64,000 nucleotides of DNA from Deroplatys truncata (Eukaryota > Arthropoda > Insecta > Mantodea > Mantidae): assembly GCA_030765065.1 (NCBI GenBank), contig CM060975.1, positions 260,967,816-261,031,815 on the forward strand, in the 5' to 3' direction. Within the stretch, counting starts at the first letter, position 1. Each line of letters opens with the position of its first letter. This document shows, one piece after another, positions 22,905 through 35,369 of the stretch. A model generated the notes under the pieces. The model was not told the DNA's origin, did no database searches, and saw only the letters and a program-made list of their open reading frames with translations. Both the position numbers and the translations under genes were made by a program.

Positions 22905-25900
22905 GTAATATGTTACATGGATTTGTACAGTGTGTAGCAAAAGTTCAATTACAGTTTAAAATTCAAATTAAAAGCGTGTTTGTGACATCGCCTTATCCAG
23001 TTACCTGTCCACAATTCTAGATCTTCGTTACCGCTAGCAAACGTTGAAGAAGATTGTTTCTGCCCCACGCATGGAAAGCCGATTTTAAGAAACTATATAT
23101 CTTTACGTTATTTGCACCGCGCTTTGGGCGTCAATTTGAAGAAGATATTTTGTTGTAGGAGTGGTATTATATTTCGACAGTTGGGGAGCCGAACTTGAAG
23201 TAGTTGTTGCAACCGCAGTATGGTAAAACGTTTCCGGTAGCCTTCCCCCCAAATGTACTTTCCGGTGGCCTTTGCCCCAAATGTACTTTCAGGTAGTCTT
23301 TGCCCCAAATGTTTAAAAACACTAACTTTGTAATTTTTATTGTTTCTTTAAATATTATACATTTATGTTTGCCTCGGCTGCATCAGTATTATTGTTAGAG
23401 ACATGGATGTCTTGGCAGGGTTGTGGTGCACAAGAATGTAGGCTTACAAAGATTATAATTTTACTTCAATCTTTTTATTACTGCTTGACACGATTTAAAT
23501 AACACTTCACTGATATAGAGAGCTGTGAGATTCTTTTTATTAATTAATTACACTTTTTAACACGTAAACTTATTTTTCGTCTCACACGAAAACGTATTAA
23601 ATCTCTGGAGGACGCATCTCGCATCCGGTTACAAACACTGCCTGCAGGCAACTGAACTGATTTCAACCGCCTAAACTTGTAAATTTCTGTATTTCAAGTC
23701 TCTGATCGGCTATTCCTGATCCAATAGAATACCTTCATTTAACTAAAGCTTTTTCTAGTTGTTGATTGGCTATTTTTATAAACTGTCACTAAAATTACAT
23801 CATTGCTTCCAAGAATCACAAGTAACATTTAAACTTTCTAATTCATATTGCCTCAAGGTTACCTCATTATTACCTCATTGTTAGCAACTTTTGATTTATT
23901 TCTCACAGTCCTACATTATTAAATCACGTAATACATCCACATAGCATTATTGAACATGTATACAATAATATAAGCATATGCAATGACTGTTACATACATT
24001 TTACAAATTATTACATACACATATTGCTTCAAGGGATTGTTGAATTTACATATTATATAATTAGACTGAAATTATTGAAGTATTAAAAATACTGCCTCAC
24101 CGTTAGCAAAGATCCACCGCACTACTGAGAGAAACCTAGCCCAGGCAAACTTTTATTTCATGGTAATACAATAATAGAAGAGGATTGGCTGCAGAAGCGG
24201 AAGCCACTTCCTAACAGAGGGAACTTGGAGACCAGCGGGCAGCGAACCAGAGACTCCGACGTTCCGAGCCAGCCCATTCCTTCGGCGTAGCCTACTCCAA
24301 AGGTAATAATAGGGTTCCTGTCTCAGCCTGAACTTGGAATCTGGCGTCGCGGTCTTGAGAACTCCCTGCTTTACCACTGAGCCATACATGTACACTTCTT
24401 GGCATCGCAGTAAATGCTTGCATATATCATTGAGATGGTATCAGCGGCGTACTGGCTCAGATTTACTTTGCCTTATTGCACAAAATCACGAGGTCTGGGA
24501 CTATGTGTCCTCTGCATTGTTCCTCCATCACTACTCTATAATCCCTTAAAGTTAATCCGTCGAATTCTGCAACCCGCTATATATTCAGTAAGAAAGTATT
24601 ATGTTGTATCACTATAGATAGCTTTCGGGTTCTTCGGACCAGAAAGGAAAAATACAGAAAAAACTAAAGAGAAATAAAAAAAGAAAAAGCAGTACCGGAA
24701 ACTGCTCCGTGCACGCGCATTCTCGCTTGCATAGTCGCGCACTTTTTAAATGCCCGGGCGAAAATTTCCAAGAAAGTTCTCCACTGCAAATTCCCTTTAC
24801 GTGACAAATATTTCATTATTTTCCATTTTATCAAACGTTATAACAATGTTTATTAAAAGATCACTTGTTTGAGATGTTTGCATGGACAATAATATCCGCA
24901 GTTTGAATTCGTAATGTGTAGTCATCTTCATTATGATATTTTTATAATATTGCATAACTGGTAGAACATAAGAGATAAACAAAATCTTTCTGCACAAAGT
25001 ATGTAGAGGTTTTTAAAACTCACAACTTACGAGAGGAAACCTTTTTGTACTATTATCCGTCTTCGAAATATTCTTTGTTAAATCTTTAATTTTCTCCTAG
25101 TTAAACTGACTTTCGGCATCTATAAAGCATCTTATGCGATTCCTATTTTTCCCTCATTGGTTTATTGCTAACAAAAACTGACCCACGAAATGAAAACAGT
25201 TGTTTTGTTTTCTGAATCATGCATACAATCCAATCCATATTCCTTATTTAAGGTTATTTCAAGTCAAAAACATATCGAGAGTTGTGTTTGGTGAATAAAA
25301 TAATCACGTTTTATACGAACACTGTAATATATAAGGGATTATGTGAATTTTTAATTTCTAGAGAAGGTAGGATAGGTGTGATATATTTTATAAGTGAATT
25401 TAGCCTCAATGACCATAACGCGTGAAATTTAAAAAAATGACCATCTTCGTACATGTACTGTTTCATCTAAAAGCGTACGTTTCTTAATATTTTCTCTATA
25501 TAAATTACGCTTTAAGTTTAACTGGTGCGTTCGATTTGTCCAACCATAAATCCGAACACATGGAAATTACAAAACACGTTGCACGTATGGAGTTAAAATT
25601 TATAAAAATCTTCTCAACAAGAATCAATTAATGGTAATTTATACGGAGAAAAATTAAAAAACATACGCTTTTTAGTCAGGTTTCAAATACGGATGAAATC
25701 CATACAAAAATAATAATAGTCTCAATGCACAGCCAATTGAAAATTTCCGTAATAAATTTGCTTAACATTCTCGGATAATTATCGCCACTACGAATGCAAC
25801 AGCAATTTAACGCCGCGCACATTTACCACCTTGGTTTTACAATTTTCCCGTTTAAAATTACTATAGAGGATAAAGAAGTTTGGAAACACTACTTTGCAGT

Positions 25901-26095
25901 TCGAGGTTATGTTCGTCAAAAAAGAAAAGTGTTATGTAATTTTCAAAATAAGTTGTTATATTCGTGTTTATAACAACATTGGAATAGTGACTAAGAATGG
26001 CCCACAATTACATATTCTTTGCCCATCCAATATCCTTTAACTTGTAAACATTTGTATATATTTTTATTACGCTCTTTTGGTTAAACGTTATATAC
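22905..26095. other. Mostly unassigned (contains the repeat copy at 24158-24575)
   Basis: Near 23240-23310 a word close to GCCCCAAATGTACTTTC is repeated about three times in tandem, giving a short local duplication of ~30 nt. Otherwise nothing is recognised. Confidence 0.35.
24158..24575 (-). repeat. Repeat family of 16805-17360, left-half copy, inverted, with tRNA-like A box
   Basis: On the minus strand it starts with TTCGACGGATTAACTTTAAGG and ATTATAGAGTAGTGATGG. It then reads AATCTGAGCCAGTACGCCGC, GCCAAGAAGTGTACATGTATG and TGGCTCAGTGGTAAAGCAGGG. The last of these looks like a tRNA A box, but the expected B box is degenerate (AGATTCCAAGTTC). No protein is recognised. Confidence 0.6.
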
Positions 26096-26099
26096 AATG

Positions 26100-26470
26100 G
26101 TTTATGTTGTTAAGGATTTATTAAACTGTCACTGCCACGCCCAGTCCCGTCCCCATATCTTACCTGGTTCTAGCACTTTGCTTTATATTTGCATTACGTA
26201 CCCCTTTCCTTCGCCCCTGAGCTTGGAATTAACCTGTGTTCATAGGTTAATGGTTGAATGCAGGACTTTTGACATCAAACCAACAGCTGTAGTGGGCCAT
26301 TGTTGCGAAACATGCCTTCTAGCCGCCTAAGTGAAATGCTTCCGTACTCCTTCCCTTTCGCTGCTCACCTAGGCTTGACCTATGATCATAAGCTAATACG
26401 TGTTTGTCAGATTTGAAATCAAACCAATAAGAGATGGCTTACCCAAGGCCGTGATGTTAAGGAACTTTTG
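26100..26470 (-). repeat. Inverted copy of the 9500-9830 repeat
   Basis: Read on the minus strand it gives AGGTCAAGCCTAGGTGAGCAG, GGGAAGGAGTACGGAA, AGTGCTAGAACCAGGTAAG and GGGACTGGGCGTGGCAGTGAC. These align with the copy at 9.5 kb. The open frame at 26097-26330 is within this repeat and is not called as a gene. Confidence 0.6.
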
Positions 26471-26754
26471 CCATCATTAAATAAAGAAAACTCTATATGA
26501 AACCAGAAGCATCGTCACGTTTATAATATGCATTAGACTGTAGCTACCGAATTTAGGAGTGATGTGAACATTCATACGATTTTCTCTATTCATGAGACAT
26601 TCACATGTATCCACTATGCATTATAGGATTCATAAAAAAGCTATTCCTTCATCCACGTAACCTTAGCCATGATATGGCTTACCTAGGAAGGATATCAAAT
26701 TAAACAACATTAAAAAATGATCATTAATCAAACGTTTAGCTGTGGAATCTTTTA

Positions 26755-27020
26755 TGCTTGGGAAAGTATAAACATGTAAGGTAGAATATTATGAAAATAA
26801 TTCACACAAATTGTGTTTTAATGAGCTCTACAGGTTTAGTTAGTTTTTGTCTACTCCGTATGATTTTCCAGTAAAACCAAATTAAACAAAATTCGGTCAA
26901 TGGGAGGAGGATTTCTCAAGCTATTCGCAGAGTACTTATAATCAGAATAGTTAGGGCTATTTTAAGAAAATAATAAAACAATATTTCTACGTAAAGGGTA
27001 GTTTGAGAAGAAGTGTTCTT
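26755..27020 (+). repeat. Dispersed ~0.8 kb repeat family, internal fragment D1
   Basis: AAATTGTGTTTTAATGAGCTC and then TTTTGTCTACTCCGTATGAT match the middle of the family in + orientation. GAAGTGTTCTTGAAAGACTTC aligns with the right-centre. The ends are missing. Confidence 0.5.
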
Positions 27021-27104
27021 GAAAGACTTCACCTGGTGTGCTTAACCAATTGTTAACTTAAATATAAAATTTGGTGTACATTCAAATTTTCGTCTTTCCT
27101 TTCT

Positions 27105-27610
27105 CTACAGCGTATCTATAAATATTAGAGGAAGTATTGAATTCCACCCAAATACCGAGATTTCACGGAAATACAGGTTCTGAGACTCCTTGAATCGAAA
27201 AGAAAAGTACTTTTTATAAAAAGGTCTGTGTGTAGGTATGTGCGTTTTGTGTCTGAACAGCACAACTCAAAACCGAAGTCACTTAAATATCAAATTTGAT
27301 TTTTAAGTTCTGCATCTGCAGGTAGATTTTAAAAAATTCTTCACTAAAAACCACCCGTTACATCGAAAAACGTTAGAAATATTTTATTTTTTTCAAAATT
27401 GGCTACAACGATTTTGGTTAACCTCTAAGATATACGCGTGACAAATAAGATGAGAAGTCCGCTTTATTCTGAGTGATATTTATAACTTGTAAATCGTACG
27501 AGAGAGACTGAAATTTCTTACACAAAAAATATAGTTCTTATTAAATCACACAGTTTGTGTCAAACATTTCTGTGGCCTTAACTATCGTTTAAGGACACTT
27601 AGTGGAGATT
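27105..27610 (-). repeat. Dispersed ~0.8 kb repeat family, partial copy D2
   Basis: This is a reverse-orientation right half. TATTGAATTCCACCCAAATA, TACCGAGATTTCACGGAAAT, AACAGCACAACTCAAAACCGA and ACGAGAGAGACTGAAATTTC match the reverse complement of the family. It lies about 85 nt from fragment D1, so the two point towards each other. Confidence 0.6.
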
Positions 27611-27614
27611 TGGG

Positions 27615-30600
27615 TTCAAGAATTTGATTTTCTGTTTTTGCTGTAATGGATTATGAATGACATAAGGAACATACCTATGTAATCTGTTTTGTTATTTGGA
27701 CCTTTAAAGGGCTCTTATGGTTCAGAGATGGTATAGTATATTGTTATGTAACAATTTGCTCACCTTGTTGTTTCAGGTACACTTTTCTCAAAACATAAAA
27801 GTTTGAATTTTTTGTTGTGCAGAATGTTTAGCTGCATTTAATAGGTTAAAGATTTTCATCCTATGTTGTATGGTTTCCACGAAAAAAATTATAAACATAA
27901 AATAAATCACACCAAAAATTATTTTCTTGTGACAGTTTTTTTAAAATTAAATTAGTCCCCCTAATGGACAAATGTTAACCGACTATCTTAAGATGCGTAT
28001 AAGAACTTATAATAAAAATTTGGCGGAGTTCTTATCTTTATTTTCAGGGAAAAGTGTAACCTATAAATGAAAATAAAACATTTCTTAAAAGTTACCTTAC
28101 GACATCTAAATATTTTTATAATTCAAAGATTCAAAGCTAGCTAAAATCTCTTGATACCAGTACACTCGAAAACCCTCCTTTAATAAGCATAAAAAGTTCA
28201 TTCTCATAGATACTGTAATTCTAGAGAAAACTGGCTTTCTTTCAATTGCGGAAAAGCGTAAAAATACCCTTGCGATCTCTACCAAGTGTACTTAACCCTA
28301 TGATATTCTTTTATTTCCCTTATATGTACAAGGTAATAGGTAATTAAGCTACTTCCGCAAATGGTGATCTCGATTAACATGGATTAGATAGCATAAAAAG
28401 CTTTTGTAATAATAGTTTGTTGAAGAATAGGTAGATAGTAATATAAGTGAAAACATACTAATTTAGTTATGCAATACACAGACGCGCGCCCGCGTTGTTT
28501 GTAAAAATGCAGGTGAAATCTCGATAAACAGATTTCGTTGCAATAATACGACATGTGTTCCGAAAGTTAAAGAGTTTTAAATCTCAGAGTTATCTATTTG
28601 GTAACTTGTTTTATTTGCTTAACAAAATATTCACCGAAATGTTGGTATTGCTTCTTCAAAACCTAGAGATATCAAATAAGGGGCAAGTTAATGTAACGCT
28701 ATTTTTAGAGTTAACCTCTCTGTTTGTGCTGTCATCGTTACGCTGTTCAATTCTATTTGCGTTAATGAAATAACATTTGTGACGCAGTATTAGAACTGCT
28801 GAAAGCAACGATAATTAATACTAAAAACCCAATTACTCTTTTTTCCAGAGTAAAACTCGTCACCGTCAATACACATCTGTACTCTGTGTAATCCCCTATC
28901 CATTAGCATCCAAACTGGAGCATGAAAACGGTGTGTAAACCTAGCGCTTTATTGATTGTAGTTTTTACCTACTCGTGTATGTGCGATAATGTCCTTCCGA
29001 CACTTCGAGCATGAACCAGGAGAATCAGTTTTTCAGTTTATGCAAACTGTTATGTGTGCGTCTTCATCCCCGCTTTATAGTTTCAGTATTTAGATAGATG
29101 AATATTCTATACTCACGGAAAAAGAGTTTAAGCACTTTCAAACAGTACCCTTCTAATGAGAACCACACCAATACAATAACGCCCCCTATATTATAGCGTA
29201 TTAATGATTTTGGGGTTACATTGTCATTGCCAGACATATTATTACTCTTCTACATTATCATTACCAGACACATTGTTGTTTACGTCACTCCTGTCTGGTA
29301 GCTTTGATAGCCACGAGTGGTGTAGGATATAGCGTCTGTCTAGGATTTAGTGATAAGCGGATCGCGTGTGCAAGCCGGCTTTTGGATCGGTGGACATCTC
29401 TCACCTTTGTAGCAACCGCAAACGGTTGGGAAATAAATCTAGTAATATGTAAGTAGATTTTTTTATGGATTTTGTACAGTGAAAAACCCACGCCTTCCTC
29501 TTAACCTCCACATCACGTTTCGGTCCTCCGCAGCTAAGTCAGTATACGTCCTGAGTACTAGAAATTAGTTTAATTTTCATGTGAACTTTTAGGCCTCTGC
29601 CCAGCATGTAACAGTATTTTCCGAAACATTTCAATGAACGAAACTATCTATCACATGGATTCTGAGTTAAAACGAGTCAAAAAGAAAATGACGGATTTAT
29701 GGAATTAGAATGGCAATCGATAAGTACATGGAATACCCAAATTGTATGTCACCTCAGATCAAATACAAAACAGAAAATTCATATTGTAATTCTGAAATGA
29801 ATTAGGCTCGTGCATTTGATACAACGATTCAAGGAAAGACACAAGGAGGTTTCCTACAGAAAATATTAAGATTAAAACAAGACACTCACTCACAGCCTGA
29901 ACAGCTTCCACCCCCTATTAATCTGTTATAAATTACGTAAGTTGAATGTGTATTACACTTTGCAGGAAGCTGTAAGAAGCTGAAATGTCGCCAACTATAT
30001 TCAGAAACTGAATGATTCAAAGTATTTGCAGACGCATCCCGATTTACATCTGATGTTTATACATCGGGAGCGGGAGCATTCTGCAAATTATTCCAGTCAC
30101 ACACATCAGGCATGGTCAGAATGTCTTTTGAAGATAAGAAACTGGGATTTTCAATGTGATAGACCAATTGCTATAAAGGGCATCATCTTACTCTTCTGCT
30201 GCCATCCTTTTTAACTATTGAAGTCTGCAAGATTTCTAGGAAAGCTGCAGTATCTTTCCAACAGATCAGTATAGAAGATTGCTAAAATACCTTCAGCATC
30301 TACACCAGAGAATCTCTGCACAGTGGATCCCTTCTCAAAGGGAAATGAGAAGACAGATAATACAATTTTGCCATAAAAGGCAAAAGTATAGCCCAAAGAG
30401 CAATAAGTGAAACCGATGCCACAGTGCAAAGAACACCATACTGCAAAGGCTCATTAAGGATTGTAATCACAGCATTCAAGACAGTACATATATTGGAAAT
30501 TCAGGATTTAAATCTTATTAAATTACATAAAACTTATTTACTCAAAAACTTATTAAATTACATATTTTTATGACGAATTCTATGTAAATCAGTATGAATT

Positions 30601-30635
30601 TATCCTAAAACTAATTCTGCCAACATTACAAATGA
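27615..30635. other. No gene recognised
   Basis: AT-rich with short frames only. The stretch 29280-29530 is less AT-rich but shows no clear tRNA-like or protein signature. Confidence 0.35.
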
Positions 30636-30639
30636 TGGC

Positions 30640-30995
30640 ACAAGTAGCCTCAATGGGATACGTCACGAGCTCCGTATGTTCCATCATGGATTTCCTCACT
30701 CCTGACATGTTATAGTTCGAATGGCGTTACAATATGTTCAGGTGCCTGCACATGGGGAAGTGACCCCATACACACAGCGTTTTTCAGGTGCCCCCCCCCA
30801 GTAAGTCCAAAGATCGAGCTGGCTATGCAACAGAATCTCCACGCCCTCAAAAGCATCTTCTCCGAAAGACGTTATTGAGTTATCGGAGAACAGTATCGCT
30901 GAAGTGGGCTGGAGCTCCAATACCACATGACCTCTTGTAGTCCCAATGGCACGTCGTCAAGCAACATAAGGGCGTATTATGCAAATATTTCAGTT
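30640..30995 (-). pseudogene. Degenerate IS630/Tc1-mariner-type transposase C-terminal remnant
   Basis: The minus strand gives GAPAHFSDTVL, then LNNVFRRRCF, GRGDSVA, PARSLDL and (after a frame change) GHLKNAVYG. These align in order with the DGAPAHFS...LN..F..RWIGRGGP..WP.RSPDL...WGHLK pattern of insect DDE transposases. It contains stops and frame changes. The run of C at about 30789-30797 lies where the frame shifts. No intact ends are found. Confidence 0.6.
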
Positions 30996-30999
30996 ACTA

Positions 31000-33160
31000 G
31001 TCGGCGACGATATGAATGCACTTGAGAGAGGGCGCCACTGTGTTTTGTTGACAATCAAGGCTCGGGATCAGAGGGGAGTAAGGGGCAAGGCGATGGGGAA
31101 ACTTACAGCCGCACAAGAAAACACCACTGCGGGTGTTTTCTTTACCTGACTGCGCGTCCGCCCATCCACTTGTTACGTAACAATTTAGTTCCTCTTCCCA
31201 TCACATGCATTCATATCGTGTACTACCATTACATCTCTCCGTTAAGATGTGCCGAAAGATCAAATTATGCTAAAAGTTGGTCGCCAGTCTCTGCCCAAAC
31301 ATTGATGTTAAACCGTTGCTAATGTGTCTACTCAACCATTCCATTAAAATTTGCTGCAGCCCAAAAATGATTATATGGTCTCTGCCAATGTCCGTGAAGA
31401 GGACTGACGACATAAATTGCACAATGGAGAGTGCCCGTTGCAAAAAGAGAGACAAAGTATTTTCTTTGGAGCAAATTTGTTAACAATAATCCGTGCACAT
31501 GTTGGAGATGATTGCAATAGTAGCAGTTTTTTTTAGGATACTCAACACAATAGTTTGGGTTACACCATGCTGTTGGATCACTTGACTGAAACTTGCGCTC
31601 AGTATCTTTAGGTTTGGTATATCCGCGTCCGTCCTCCGGGTTCGCCGCCTCCACCGAAGCACCCATTTTTACTTAAACGCCCCCCCCCATGGTTGTAAAC
31701 ATTTTGTCATTCGGTATTGCTGTCTGTGAGGGTACTATTCTCAGTAAATCCTTAACTATTCCCAGGGGCTCCTCCGTATTTAAGTACAACCTGGACTTGT
31801 TCGCGATAACACCAGACCGTTGTTCCTTTTTATTATGATCACTCAAAAGTCAAGTTGCAACACGAAAAAAGGAATGCCAGTATAATTATGGGAGAATGAT
31901 GTGCAGAACAGTATCCTCCATCTGTTATTTCAGTACATATATTGGTATGGGCTTCGCTGTCCCTTTTTTCTGTCAGAAATCGCATCAATAGTTTGTTCTT
32001 ATAGTTTATACACTCGTTATACAATTTGTTCAACTACCTTTTTCGTAGAATAAGCAGTTTTTTTAATCATTCGGTGTCTGATTTAACCTTTCTTAAGTGG
32101 CTTATTTTGATGTCCTAGGGTAGCACACTTCAAAATATCGCGTTTTTTATTTTGCACTTCAATTTTACAAATCTATTCGTGATGTCATTTTACAAATAAC
32201 GAAGTCTTTACACCTTAATTTCAAGGAACTGCTAGGCGAAAGCTTATAACTGACGTAAATTGCGTACTTTAATATACGGTATAACTGCTCAGGAGTACTT
32301 TGAGGTACTGAATGTGCAAGTATAGTACAAAATGTTAAGAAGGATATTTGTAAATCATAAAACATATTTAATTTTCAATCAAAAGGTCAAATAATCAATT
32401 TTATATTAATAGTACCATACATAAGGAAAATGTGTAGAGAGCGGAATTACTTGTATTCAAAAATATTCTATCAATTAAAAAGAACTAGAATACTCTTTTA
32501 CGATGATTTTCCAAAGAATTAGTTATATTGGGACAGGAGAATGATAAATTGATTACACAAAGAAAACAACACCACCAGAATTTGGTAGAATTTACTGTGA
32601 AATATGGTAGTAGAACTTGGTAACTTTGGCCTCAAGTTTTGTAAACTTCCGGAGTATTTTCTAACTCCCGGAACACCCCTATGCCGGCTATAAATAAATA
32701 CCTGGCGTAGTAAATCTCCGATAATAATCAGTTGCAAATTTATGCCATGAGTAATTTCAGCTATAATTTTCCCTGCTCAGCAGGATTGTTGCCTCTATAC
32801 GTATTGTGGTTATCGGCACATTCGAAATTGGCTACTGTTTCTCAGCAGAACGTCGTAGCACCGACCTGAATCTTTAATGCGTAGGCTCCAAAGTAGCATA
32901 TCCACGCTTCACGCTCGAAGAGCGAGTAATAGGCGAAGTTAAATTACACACAGACGCCAAGAACACTAATGTAGAGCAATTTAACTTCTGTAGCACCGCT
33001 AAGTAGCTAGACATCTCTCGTGCCTTCCTTCTTGACTAGTTTGATCTTGTTACCTATCGGAGTTTGAAGCGAGAAATGTCCACACAGAACATCAAAACTG
33101 CGTATTATGTTAGATGCAATGTAAACTATATACCGTACGACAATATTCCTATTCGTTATT
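31000..33160. other. Unassigned; contains a GC-richer segment
   Basis: 31060-31690 is GC-richer and has a minus-strand 112-codon frame starting MGASVEAANPEDGRG. I cannot place it in a family, and its proximity to the transposase remnant at 30640-30995 makes a transposon origin plausible. The rest is AT-rich and unassigned. Confidence 0.3.
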
Positions 33161-33164
33161 TTCT

Positions 33165-33375
33165 TCAGCGACACGTTGAGGCACGTACTCGTGAACGGGA
33201 GGACTGAGCTTCAAATCCCGCCAGGAACGTCCTCCCTGTCTGAGGTTTATCCATGTTTTCCTTAGTCCTTATAATTGACAAATGCCGGGGAGATATGCTA
33301 AACATAGACCTTCCCAAATGTTCTTTCCCAACTATTATCAATTTGGGGGTGTGAAGTAAGAACGTCCGTTGAGGA
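33165..33375 (+). mobile_element. tRNA-derived SINE fragment
   Basis: GTACTCGTGAACGGGAGGAC and GCTTCAAATCCCGCC resemble a tRNA 3' half with a B box. They are followed by CTGAGGTTTATCCATGTTTT and TTGACAAATGCCGGGGAGAT, a body typical of insect tRNA-SINEs. The A box is weak, and I see no clear poly(A) tail. Confidence 0.55.
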
Positions 33376-34504
33376 GAAATAATATATCTATCCCATGTTA
33401 AATCTACTAAATTCATCACCCATTATCTCAGAAATATTTTAGGATATTAGACTTAAAGTTTTACAAAATATACACAAGTAGCTTCAAAATTTACTGATCT
33501 GCTTTTATCTGATAAGATGGCTTCTTAATTATACCATCTTTTGATTAAAATTTCTAACCAATTATTTTTTAGAAATTAACAAACAATTTTAGTAAAATCA
33601 AAGTAGTTCTTACAATAGCACTTAAAAGTTCCTTTTATCATTCTATAACTTGATTAGCTATCTTAAATAATTTCTGAGAAAACGGCTCATGTATATCAGA
33701 AAAGATCACTCACAGAAAAACCTTTCAAAGCAAAAAATGAAAAAAAAAAACTCGTGCATATTTCAAAAGAAAGAAACCATACTACTTGAGCACAGATAAT
33801 GTCATATTTAACAGTAGTACGAACTTGTAGAGAAAAACGTTCCCTAAAATGTGTGTTAAACTTTACCCTCTACTTTCAAGTATGTAGGAGTGATGATTTT
33901 TTTCTGTAAGGTGGTGCAGAATTCAGAGCATAAAATAGGACAGTGACCCGCTTGTTAAATATTTGACCCGCAGTAAACTGTGTAATAAACGATTTCTTTG
34001 ATCTTTATCTGGATTAAAACCAAGTGAATATAAAATTAAGCTTGTATAAGAATAAGTTGTACAGGAATGAGGCAGAGACATTTATTGGAATGTAATATAT
34101 CAGATTTTTTTTGTTACCTATGCATTACTTTGTGTCAAAAATCTGTTGTGAAAATTCACATGACTTTCTCCAGCTCTATTGATTACACGGTAGGCAATGG
34201 TAAAGTTTAATAACAGAGGCAAAAGTTTTATTACTGAATTTTGCAGATTATCAAACTGTAATACGATATGAGGACAAATTACACTTAAGTGTTTATAAAG
34301 TTGGAGAGATAAGTAAAGAATACCATTTGAAAATATAGGCAATATTGCTTTTGGGGGCAACTACGTGATTTGATATAAAATGCCAATACTTAATCAAATA
34401 CATTTTATATAAGCACTTGTAATATAATATATAAACATATGCAGGTTATTGCAGAAAAATTGCGAAGTTTTAGATACGAACAACAACGCAGAGGAAGTTT
34501 TAAA

Positions 34505-35365
34505 AAAAAGAATCTGATCTGTTGCACTCACATGACTCGTTCTACTCTTGTAACACTATTTTCACTAACGGTTATTCTCCATCTACTTGATGTTAATCGA
34601 GATAAACATTTTCAGAAGTTGTCTTAATGCTAATTTTCTTGTAGATGCAAGGGGAATATGGTAGGCTTTAACCGATAGTCAAATCTTTTAAGAGCTGGTT
34701 GCTATGTGGAGTATTCCATTCTTTATGTACGTCCAGGGCATAAAAAAGCGAATAACAAATTCCACTCGAGAAAAAGTATAAGTATTGGAAAATTCAAACA
34801 AATAAAAAGGAATATCTCGAATATGGTTCACTTGACAAAAAAAAGTATAGGTCATAAATTGTGTGTGTTAACGAGATCTACATTTTTGTGTAGTAACATT
34901 TTGTCTGTCTCTTACGGTTTATCAGTTATACAAAAGTCATTCGGCCTTTTGGGGACATTTTCCCAGAGAATTCAAGATACACATTTCATTTGCCATGTAA
35001 ATAACTTAAACATATGATATTTTAAGCAAAATCGTTATAGGCATTTTTGCGAAAATTAAAAGTTTCGAATGTTCTATGTAAGGGGTAGTCTGGGGTGGAG
35101 GGATTTCTTGAAAATATTCGTGTCGCATCTTTGGAAGGTGTTGAACTTGAATACTAAGTTTCGTGTTGATCAGAAGTTTCGTTTTTGATTTATGCTGTTC
35201 ACAGGCACACATATAGATAGATGCATACACGACCTTTTTCTAAAAGTGTTTTTCTTTTTAATTTAGGGGGCATCTAAACATATATTTTCTATGAAATCTC
35301 GGTATCGAATTTTTGATGGAATGAAATACTTCCCTTACTTACTGTATGTAATAGAGAAAGTAATA
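34505..35365 (+). repeat. Dispersed ~0.8 kb repeat family, copy B
   Basis: This is near full length. It has AATCTGATCTGTTGCACTC at the left, then TAGGCTTTAACCGATAGTCA, CTTTTAAGAGCTGGTTGCTA, AGTCTGGGGTGGAGGGATTT, TGAAATCTCGGTATCGAATT, and an end near ACTTACTGTATGTAATAGAG. The short open frames inside it are fortuitous. Confidence 0.75.
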
Positions 35366-35369
35366 AAGA

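Noticed and set aside
34706-35017. 103-codon + strand frame
   Set aside because: It lies wholly within a copy of the 0.8 kb repeat and is not open in the other copies.
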